Shown: in pieces, positions 24,201-35,900 of the stretch
Position numbering within the stretch: position 1 is the first letter of the stretch
Layout of the letters: every line of letters starts with the position of its first letter
DNA from: Limnoperna fortunei
Taxonomy: Eukaryota; Mollusca; Bivalvia; Mytilida; Modiolidae
Length of the DNA: 64,000 nt
Reading direction: 5' to 3'
Assembly: GCA_944474755.1 (NCBI GenBank)
Contig: OX104122.1
Location: forward strand, 25,073,714-25,137,713
The notes under the pieces: model-generated
Seen by the model: the letters and a program-made list of their open reading frames with translations, nothing else
What the model was told of the DNA's origin: nothing
The model's database searches: none
Translations under genes and position numbers: made by a program

Positions 24201-27200
24201 TAGGGTACACATGCAACTGCTATAATGGATATACTGGATATACATGTGGGAATGGTAAGAAAAATAACTTATGCAGAAATAAGTGAAGGGTAAAAGACTT
24301 AAGATACTTCCAATTATACATGCGTACGTAACAATCATTTTTTTTCAAAGTACAACTAGTATTTGGTAAAATTATCAGCTTAATGTTGTCAAGCCTGCAT
24401 TTTGCAAAACAAACCCGGATGTGAACTCGGCAAAGATTTTATTGTGAGAAATCGAAATCAGAAACCAAATTGTTTACATTAATGTCAAGTGATCATTGAA
24501 TGTTTTCGTATGAAAGTTTTGAAATTAATTGAATGTTTGAATGTTTACTTAACGTCCGGTGAGCAGTATTTTAACTGTATTCAGAGGAGAACAAGTAAAT
24601 ATAAAAAGGAGATACGGGTATAAAATTTGTACCCTCTAGAAAAGTAAATTGGTATTTGAGTAGGTGGCAATGAGCATATTCTTTTTCAAAATCTACATTT
24701 GCGGTCGTAATCTTGCAACCAGCGTTACATGCAATACATGTAAGTGTATAGATGTGTCTGTCAAGATGGATATACTAGTGTGACATGCGATACAGGTAAG
24801 CGTCTATAGATGTGACTGCCATGATGGATATACTGATGTTATATGTGATACATGTATGTCTATAGATGTGACTGCCAAGATGATATACTGGCGTTACATG
24901 CGATACAGGTAAGCGTCTATAGATGTGACTGCCATGATGAATATACTGGTGTTACATGAGATACAGGTAAGTCTATAGATGTGACTGCTATGATGGATAT
25001 ATTGGTGTTACATGCGATACAAGTAAGTCTATAGATGTGACTGCTATAATGGATATATTGGTGTTACATGCCATACAAGTAAGCGTCTACAGATTATAAG
25101 ATCAATTATATAGTATGTGGTGAAATTATCTTCAATATGTTGTCTGAGAGTAGAGGGTTTGTCGCGTCATCTTTTCAATTACTTCGTATGATAGAATGGA
25201 AGTTAGAGCCCTCAGTTCCGTAAAAGACTTATACCTTTATGCCGTTTTCTTGAAAATAAATAATGTTATATTTTTTTCAGCTGTTGACTGTAAGTATATT
25301 TTCTTTTTACAGTTTGAAAATGATTAAAAACCCAAGATGACGTTCTATTTTAATTAACAGTAGAATGCCTTTTTTCACATTAATGACTTAAATGAAAATA
25401 AATTAGTAAGCAGTGATCGGATTTACTTGTATATGTATATGGAACATCGATAAATAAATATTTCAGGAGTAATAGTCACATAAGTTAACATAACGAATCC
25501 GAAGGACAGATACAACAATAACAAACTTAATTAATAAAAATATATAAAACTAAACAAAGACAACAGGATATCCTCGAGAAATCAGGGTTGCATCGATGCG
25601 CTTCGAAATTCTTTCAAGTTTAGTTATCCGACGATTTATTCCAAAAAAACTTGACCCATAATGGCCCCGATCAGGCTTTCTGTTCATTACCTGACAATCC
25701 TCAAAAACAGTGTCTCCAATATCCGCCAACTTGGGTAGCCTTGGGCAGCTGCACTTGGAACCTCCCAGTAAACAAAACGTTATGGAATTTGAAATTTAAA
25801 GATATTTTTTTTTATTTTAATAATTGTATTTAGGTGGCATAGTTTCTCAACGGTGTTAGTTCGAATCCTGCTGAGGGTCTTCAAAAATTTTTATAGAAAT
25901 ATTTGTGAACTCTGCATTTCTGACGCTACTGAAATCCGCTCGATATATGGTTGTAACAAAACTTAGGCGTCTGTATTAAATTTACCTACTTTAACTGTAT
26001 GAAAAGCATATATACAGTTGCTCGTAAAATTTAGTCAAACGAATAATAAGATACAAATCTTTTTAGACTGCAGTCCTGACCCCTGTAACGGACATGGAAC
26101 TTGTCAGAATGCCGTAGAAGGCTATACGTGTAATTGTCATACAGGATATACTGGATATTCTTGTTTGACAGGTAGGAAAAATATTTATTCAGAAATAAGT
26201 TTAAAGTAAATTAGTTACGATACTTGAGCTTGGATTAGCTGAAACTGTGATTCATTAAAATTGTTTTTTAAGAAAACGGGGCCAAAAAATTAATTGTTTT
26301 ATATTAGAGACAAGTTTTGTAATGAGGGTTTATTAAAATTAAATCCATCATACCATACAAACTCGATTTTACTACTTATAATAGATGTTGTTTATATTTA
26401 CACTTGAAGGTAAATTATAGTATTACTTAATCTAAGTCTTATTAATGTTTTTCAGTAATTAACCGTGAGTATTTGTATTACATTAAATAAAAACTATAAT
26501 TTAAATTTTGCTTATGCTATGTTAAATTGCAATCTGCAGTCTTGTTAAGATTAGAGATGTTTTGTTAAAGGTTAACAATTTACTCGGCAAGACCTATGTT
26601 ACTTCTCTTTCAGTCTCGTCAGCGGTTTTGTATTTGTAAAGGATATTTTTATGTCTTATTTAATATTAGAATTAAAGACAAGTTAGTCTCCAAAAACAAG
26701 ATTTAAACGCACAATGTCGTGTTTAGATTATAATGAGGCTAACAATTTAAAAAAAAAACTTTAATTTTGAGTAAAAATTAAACATTTGCTAGTAAAATTG
26801 AGCCAACACAAATATAAGCTACAAACAATTTTAGACTGCAATCCTGACCCCTGTAATGGACATGGAACCTGTCACAATTATGTACTAGGGTACACATGCA
26901 ACTGCTATAATGGATATACTGGATATACATGTGGGAATGGTAAGAAAAATAACTTATGCAGAAATAAGTGAAGGGTAAAAGACTTAAGATACTTCCAATT
27001 ATACATGCGTACGTAACAATCATTTTTTTTCAAAGTACAACTAGTATTTGGTAAAATTATCAGCTTAATGTTGTCAAGCCTGCATTTTGCAAAACAAACC
27101 CGGATGTGAACTCGGCAAAGATTTTATTGTGAGAAATCGAAATCAGAAACCAAATTGTTTACATTAATGTCAAGTGATCATTGAATGTTTTCGTATGAAA

Positions 27201-29915
27201 GTTTTGAAATTAATTGAATGTTTGAATGTTTACTTAACGTCCGGTGAGCAGTATTTTAACTGTATTCAGAGGAGAACAAGTAAATATAAAAAGGAGATAC
27301 GGGTATAAAATTTGTACCCTCTAGAAAAGTAAATTGGTATTTGAGTAGGTGGCAATGAGCATATTCTTTTTCAAAATCTACATTTGCGGTCGTAATCTTG
27401 CAACCAGCGTGGCACTCTCAAAACAACAACCGTCAGCGGCCAGGCTTTCCGTATTATGACCCGACAACCCCCAAATGGGTCTCCACTATGCGCCACCAGT
27501 AACGCGCTGGGCATCTTTTTGGTCGGGCACAGGTACTCCGCCCAGTATGGTCCCAGTTTTTTTAAAATTAATTCTGTTTGCGTTCAAAAGCAATAATATC
27601 AATTTAGAATTGTTTAGATTTAAAAATTGACAATATTTATTTTGTTGACTTTTTTCCAGTTATAGATCGTAAGTATTCATGGAAAATTATTATAATGTGA
27701 GAAAATATTCTCAAATTGTAAATTTTACTTTGTGCTTATGCTTTGTTAAATTGCAGTCTACATTACTGTAATGAATAGATTAAAATGGCACCTTTTAAAA
27801 TCCTGAATTGTAGTCTACATAATTATTTTCAACGACGTCAGATTACATTCTGAATTATTCAAAAATGTTCTTGTTATATTTTGGTCTTGTCTTAACCCAA
27901 TTGATATATTAAAGAAAGATATTCTAGAGTGGTTCATTACACATATTAGATTGTTTCATAACTGATATGTTTGTATGAAAACTACACAATATACAATGAT
28001 AAATATTTTAAGTTATAAAAACATGTACATTTTGTACAATAAATGAAAGAAAACGCATTTTAACAAATAACAATTTAGCAAGAAGAACAAATACATGCAT
28101 ATTTTATATTTGTAATTGACAAAATGAATAACAACATAATGTAGTGATATGTAATAACGGTCTTCAATTTACATAGATTGTCAACCGGATCCTTGTAATG
28201 GTCACGGTTCCTGTATAAACGGATTGACAGAAAACGTTTGTGTGTGTAATGCAGGATATACAGGAAACACGTGTCAAACATTTTTTTATTTTATCACAAA
28301 CAAATGTTTATCGTGTACGGTCCAATTAGTTAATGCATGCAGCTTAAACGTTAACGGTTGTGATATATGAAAACCAGAACGTATCGAGGACCACCTCAGT
28401 AATGTTAACGATAAAATTACAAAGAAGTGGCTAACAAACATGCAAAAGAGGAGATGCAAACATAGAGCAAACTCATAATTGACACACAAACTGTTATAAA
28501 CAAAAGGGTTGATATCACAGTGACTGTGATAATGTTATTCGTGGCCTTTATTACATTGATAGCCGATTTCTGTGATAAAAACGTCCCTAATATCAGGGAT
28601 TAAGCTGAGATACTGCAAAAAACACTGTTTGGGTCCCAAATGTGGAGTCAGCATTGTAACGTATGATATGAATAAGTGTATGATTCAGTCACATATGAAA
28701 CCCACATATTATTATAGTAGTAGTTTATTATTTGCAGTAGTATGGTCCCAGTTTTTTTGTTAATTAAACCCTTTTTACGTTCAAAATCAATAATATAAAT
28801 TAAGGATTATTAAAATATATATTTTGTTGACTTTTTTCAGTAATAGATCGTGAGTACTTGTATAACATTATTATAACTGATAATATATATTCTAATTGTT
28901 AATATAGTTTTACTTCGTACTTATGCTTTGTTCAATTGCAATGTAAAGAATAGAGTATTTGTGGTTACAGAAAATGTCATAAAAGATACCAAGGTTGTAA
29001 AATTAACTGCCCCAGATGCTCATTACGTCTACTTTAAACTCATCAATCACTGTTTCTGTATTTGTGAAAGATACTTTGGTTGAGACCCTAGTTTAATTTG
29101 ATTTAACTGGATATATGCTTGTTGACAAAGTCTACATGAATAACATTGTCCAACAACAAAAAAGGATTAAAATCTCTTTTTTTTAAATCCTGAATTGCAG
29201 TCTACATAATTATCTTTAAAGGGAAACTTCGCGAAAAAATGAAAATTTGATATGTTATTCTTCAACTAAAAAGAAACACTTTTTCCTCATTATGTTTTAT
29301 TATATTTTCAGTGGTTAAGTTTCTGCATTGAATTTACCGTGTAAAAAATGCACTTAAGGAGGTTCGCCATCTTGTCACTATCTCGTCACTAGATGGCGAT
29401 ACTAGACATCCAAGTACCTTAAAAGTCGTCGTATGATAATAACGTGAAACGGTCAATAACAGAAGGTTATACTATAAGACAAGGTTGTGGAAAGATTAGG
29501 TTTTGTATTCCTGATCTATATATAAGCAAAAAAAATATATAAAAAACCGACTTGTGTAACAAGAAGTTAACCAATTTAAGGACTTCTACTTAAGACTATG
29601 TCCACAGCAGCAACAACTTCGTATGCGAATATCATTTTCCAGAATGTTGAATGGAGGATAATTTAATGGTAATGTGACATCATTTTTCATTTTTCCTCGA
29701 ATATTCGTTTGAATTTTGTCCATAAATAATAATTAAATTGAAAATTATTCGTATTATTATTTTCAACTTAATCCGATTTAGCAACTTATTGAACAAAACT
29801 GTTTTATACAAAATATTTGCGAAGTTGACTATTTAAGAAATAACGGTCATTAAATGAAATATTTTTAAATACTCTGTTTTCGCGCATCAAAATTTCACTG
29901 CACGTTTAGTACATT

Positions 29916-29950
<35 letters not shown>

Positions 29951-32900
29951 TAATAATAATAATAATAATTTTTAATAATTATTATTATTATAGGTAACAT
30001 TTATTGTGCGTGTGCGTAACACAGTTTCCAAAATTTTACATGTTGTGTATATTTGAGTTAATGTGTAAGTTTTACGTTTCCTCTGACTTGGCATCTAAAG
30101 GTATTCGAAATCTTATATACATCCTGTGTTCTGACACTTCGCTGTATTCAAATCATACCTGTCCTTGGCAGGAGTGGGCGTGCCGTTATAATTTCGAATT
30201 ACATGATTAACCTTTTATCTGGTTAGCTTTTGAAAAGTCCGAATATTCATACTTCAAAGTCGGTGTCAAATGATCTAGTAATTGCAATAAACATCCTGTT
30301 TGTTTACCTGCTAAGTCTGTTAATTACCCTTCATAAACGAGCATTGTAACATTTTCACGTCCAGGTACAACTGCCGTTTCAAGACGTGCAAAATTATCTA
30401 CGGAATTTTATTTTATATATAAAATAATCATATAAATATATCTTTTATTACAATTATTATTTAGGCAAATTCTATCTGAGTTAAATAAAGACAGGTTAAA
30501 ATTTGTGTCTAAAAATACTTTTATTAATACAAAGATCATTAAAACATTAAGACGTATTTGGTAATCTTATGTTGTCAGCAGGTCATTAGTCATCGCCACA
30601 GTTTATATATTCTTCAAACAGCAAAGGCAGAAAAACATATTTTTAAACTGGATTATTTATCATATTTACTGGATAATTACATTTATCACGTCACAAACGC
30701 AGTCACGTGATAAAATACTGTCAATATGGCGGCCCCCATACACAAAATTTTGATACCTTTAAACCACCCTAGAAGCGTAACGGTAAAGAATACAATAAAG
30801 ATCAAAAGGCAATTATATTTCTTTTTATTTGAAGAATAACATATCAAATTTTCATTTTTTTCGCGAAGTTTCCCTTTAACAACGTCAGACTAAACTCTGA
30901 ATTATTCAAAAATTGTCTTGTTATATTTTGGTCTTGTCTTAATCCTATTGATATATTAAAGAAAAATATGTTAGAGTGATTCATAATGCATATTTGATAG
31001 TTGTTTAACTGATATGATTGTACTAGAAATACTCAATATATACAATGATCAATATTTTAATGTTTTCAAAACATGTACATTTTGAACAACCAATGAAAGA
31101 AGACGCATTTAACAAAAACAAATTTACAATAAAAAACAAATGCTTGCATATTTTATATTTGTAATTGAAGTAATGAATAACAACATAAAGTAGTGACATA
31201 TAATTACGGTCTTCAATTTAACATAGATTGTCAACCGGATCCTTGTAATGGTCACGGTTCCTGTTACAACGGATTGACAGAAAACGTTTGTATGTGTAAT
31301 GCAGGATATACAGGAAACACCTGTCAAACAGGTTAGTTTTTGTATTTTATCAGACAAATTTTTTTCGTGTACGGTCCAATTTGTTAATGTATGCAGCTTA
31401 AACATTAACTGTTGTGATATATGAAAATCCGAACATATCAAAGACCACATTAGAGTTATGTTAAGGATAAAATTACAAAGAAGTGGCTAACAAACACATA
31501 AAAGAACAGATGTAAACATAGAGCAAACTGATAACCAACACAAGAACTGTCATAAACAAACCTGGTGATATCACAGTGACTGCGGTAGTGTTACTCTTGA
31601 CCTTTATTGAATTAATAGCCTTGAGATACTATTTCTGTGATAAAAACTCCCCAAAGATCGAGTATTATGATGTCAATTCACGTATTATGACTTAAGATGA
31701 GATACTTTAAAAACATTGTTTGGGTCCCAAATGTGGAGTCAGCATTGTAATGATATGTATAAGTATATGATTCAGTCACATATGAAACCCACATATTATA
31801 ATTGTGGTAGTAATTTATTATTTATAGTAGTATGGTCCCCGTTTTTTTAAATTAAACCCTTTTTACGTTATTTGAGTATTTGTGGTTACAGAAAATTGCA
31901 TAAAAGATACCAAGGTTTAAAATTAACTACCCTAGACGCGCGTAACTTCTACTTAAGACTCATCAATCAATGTTTCAGAATTTGTAAAAGATAATTTTTG
32001 TTGAGACCTGATTTGAATATTGTAGTTAAATGCCGTATTTTAAGAAATGTAAATGCGCCAAATTAATTACAAAAAATCTTAAATTGCATATTACAACGCA
32101 CAAGCTGACACTCGATCAGATCATTATGAAGTTTACAATTAAAATAGCTTTGAATCTTTAGTAAAAATAGAATGTAAAAATAGTGGAATATTTAAAAAAT
32201 AATTACACAACATGTTAACACCGTTTAAAGATTCTATAGAATATGGTTGAATATTATCAAATTCAATTACGTCATCACTAGAACCATATTTACCAAAAAC
32301 TTTAACATTTGTCCATTAGATTGATATTTGACACAGTACTGAAGAAAACCATCAGTTGGTCGATTTTTTTTGTCTCATGTATTAATAGATTTATTTATAT
32401 ATAATAAAAAAACATTTTTAAAAACATTTTTATTTGTATCTTTGCAAATCCTCTAGACTCGTATGTTATTTTTCGTTTAGGCTGTATCGTCATGTTGGCG
32501 ATCCGATATTTAGTATTTTTGCTGGTTGGTAGATTCCTTAGACCTTAGACTATATTTATAAAGGATCTAAAGGAAGCTACCAACCAGTACACATAACAAC
32601 ATAAACCAAAAATAATTAACGAGTATAGGAGATTATGCAACCGTACAAATGACGGTGTTTTTGGTCAAAATTATAGACACAGACTGACCAACGAATGGCC
32701 TTAGTCATTGAGTGTCAAGATAAATAAATAACGTCAACAAGTCGCAAAATATTGATCTTGAATTTTCTCACTTTAACTGAACTTAAAATTTCTATTTACC
32801 GGTATTAACTTTACCATAAGCTGCCTGATGGCGAGCTTTCACTTGGCTTTGTTCAAATACTCCAATAAACTGTTATCAAAATTACAAAGGTCACAAATTC

Positions 32901-35900
32901 ATTACGCCAGACGCGCGTTTCGTCTTTTCAAGACTCATCAGTGGTGTTTAACTCTAATTGCTTAAGGTATGACTGGGAGATGGAATAATAATAATAAAGT
33001 CCACTGGGATCGTGTAAATACACAATACAGGTAATTCAAAATATTATATAAAGGGTTTAAAGGAAGCTACCAATCAGTACACGTATCAAGTATTGGATCG
33101 ACAAACATGACGATATAGCATAAACAAACAATAATATACACGTCTAGAAGATTATGAAACGATACATATCTTTTTCAAAGCTTTAATATACATATTCAAT
33201 TGTCACACATGCTAATACACAGTACTATGACTATGTCTACGAACCATCTCGGTTAATGAAGCTATATACTTATACAGCGGATTTAGCTGAGAGGTCTAGA
33301 CCGCTGGACATAATGCAGGAGAATGAGAGCCACATTGTCAGAACAGTGTGAGTTCGAAACCCGCTGAGGGTAAGCACAAAATTTGACAGTATTAAAATTT
33401 AATTCTAACAGTGTTGACCTTATTTACCTAATTTGTAGACGTATATATAAATATTTAATATTAACGCTGTATTATGATGCTCCAGAAATCCGCTGGATAG
33501 GTATATTATATGGGTGTCATGATACTTTGACGTTTGTACATAATTTACTTACTGTGACTGTATGCCATGTAACTTTGTCATCGTATATAATATGTACAAC
33601 AAGTTTGGACTGTGAGCACGCTCACAAAGGGATACCCCCGCTTCGCTTACAAGTCCAATTATCTGCCCTTAATGATATCCGTGGTCAATAAAAATCTTTC
33701 ATGCACATCTTCATATAATGTACTTCCTTTATTCTAAGTTTAATTAAGTTGCGTTTTACAAGTGATGCGGACAGACGCACAGACAGGCAGACAGGGTGAT
33801 TTCCACATAACCCCCAAACAAGTTTGCGGGGGGGGGGGGTATAAAAATGCTGATTTAGATTACTGTCAGATTAATACGCATTAGTTACGAAAATTATATT
33901 GTCACACGCTAGTGCATATGTACTATGTCTATGAATCACCTCGGTTAATGACGCTATATTTTAAAATAGCGGATTTAACGAGAGATCTAGACATAATGCA
34001 GGCGAATGGGTGCCACAGTGTCACAACGGTGTGAATCCCGCTGAGGGTAAGCACAAAATTTGACAGTATTAAAATCTAATACTAACAGTGTTGGGTTTAA
34101 TTTGTAGACGTATATTTATCTGTATATATTCGACAAAAAATAGATGTGTATACAGAAGAATATAATACAAGTCCAACATGATCGAATAATGACAATTTAA
34201 ACGAAACAATTGAGCGAAACAAAAGCATAAGTTACAAACCATTTTAGACTGCAGTCCAGACCCTTGTAACGGACATGGAACCTGTCAAAATGCTGTACAG
34301 GGGTATATATGTAACTGCCATAATGGATATACTGCATATTCATGTGGGGAAGGTAAAAAATATCTTGTACAGAGATAAGTGAAGGGTAAAAAACTTTAGA
34401 TACTTCCACCATACTCTTACGTCATAGTTTTGCTATTTATGGTCAACTAGTCATATGTGGAATTATCTACTTCACGTTGTCGAGCCTGAATTTCTCAAAA
34501 CAAACTTAGGTCAATTAAGTTTTTCTGATTCTAAACTGAACTTGCTCCAAGCGAATAAGCCGCTTCTAATAAGTCATACGTAATTTATTCATTTTCATGT
34601 GATTGTCGATTTAAATGAAAAAATATTTGAACGCATTTATGAGATGAATTTCCTATAACGATCAACAACCTTAATAACGTCATCTAAACTTCTAATTGGT
34701 AATATCGATTTACTTTTACGAATTTTCTGCTTGCTTCATAAACGGAATAATAAAATAACCAAATTAAAAAGTGTCGATACGGGTCTGTATATGGGTAATA
34801 TAACCCAGAATTGTTTGGAGTCAAAATTAAATGTTGCACAGAAAGTTACGTTTGATTAATTAAAAAATTTAGAAAGTGAGTACATAATTTTTTAGAAAGT
34901 AGTATTGCAGCTTTACTCTGGACGAGAAAAGTTATCATACAATGATGTACAGATGCACAGAACATATTGCCTATAAGAGAAGAATGGCAAGTTTGGTAAA
35001 TGTGGGGAAATTTAGCTTTTTGAAGCGGCTACACAAAGCCTACAACTACCCATATTTACCAGAATTTTCTGTATTGCACAAGAAGTGTGACGTTCTCATA
35101 CACGTTATCCACAATGTTCCGTAAATATGATTTCCATACTTTAACTTTACAAAATACACACCCTACTTATAGGATAGGACATCGTTATCCGCCACACAAG
35201 AACGTGCTGGGTTCCTCTGGTAGTTTCGTCATGTGATCACTTACAGTTTCCCATGCATTGTTAATGAAGTGAAGCACTGCTGAATATAAATGCAAACCTT
35301 TTTATAAACACAAAGAATAATAAAGAATCTATATATAAAAGCATGTACGTGTATGTAAGTATTACTTTTAGTCTACTGATTGTATGTTTAAAATAATTTT
35401 GGATTTTGTTTCTAATTACAGAGATAAACCGTAAGTTACTAATATTACTTTTTTTAAGTGTCAAAGGCCAAGCAGTATAGATAATAAATAGTAACTCAGT
35501 TAAAATTAGGAGTAACTGACATAATGTATGAGAGGCTTTTGTTTTGTGTTTAATTACCTTTACGGTCCATTGCGAGTTGTCGGTGTTTAAATGTTCAAAA
35601 TAATTATGTGCACTACTCAACCCTTTACCCTATTACGATCTTAGATTACAAGCGTTCTGTTTCAATTCCAATTAATTGGTTAACAGCTGTTAAAATATTT
35701 TCAAATAGGTCTTTGCCCAGATGTGTCCAGTTATGTGAACGGTTAGGAACTAGTGAACACACTGTTGTGCGCAGGATCAATATACAATACAAATAAGTGT
35801 TTTGGAAAATATAAGCTTTTATCGCTATTTTGCAGTATTTTCGTTTGATCTTTGTGTGCGATATTATTCCATCTCACTCTACTAGCGTGAGATGGGCCCA

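Larger units (their letters stand above)
21979..24721 (+). repeat. Tandem segmental duplication, 2.7-kb unit 2 of 3
   Basis: Unit 2 has the same content as unit 1 but is 54-56 bp longer than units 1 and 3. Its minisatellite (21979-22402) carries one extra half-exon copy. Otherwise the three units differ at only scattered positions. Confidence 0.95.
24722..27408 (+). repeat. Tandem segmental duplication, 2.7-kb unit 3 of 3
   Basis: Same content as unit 1. Homology ends abruptly at about 27408 after 'cttgcaaccagcgt', where a different repeat fragment (ggcactctcaaaacaac) begins. Units 2 and 3 share variants absent from unit 1, such as the Leu codon in EGF-B, so they are each other's closest relatives. 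Confidence 0.95.

Noticed and set aside
29916..29997. CRISPR-like or regulatory repeat
   Set aside because: A plain (AAT)n microsatellite inside the TTAA-flanked element.
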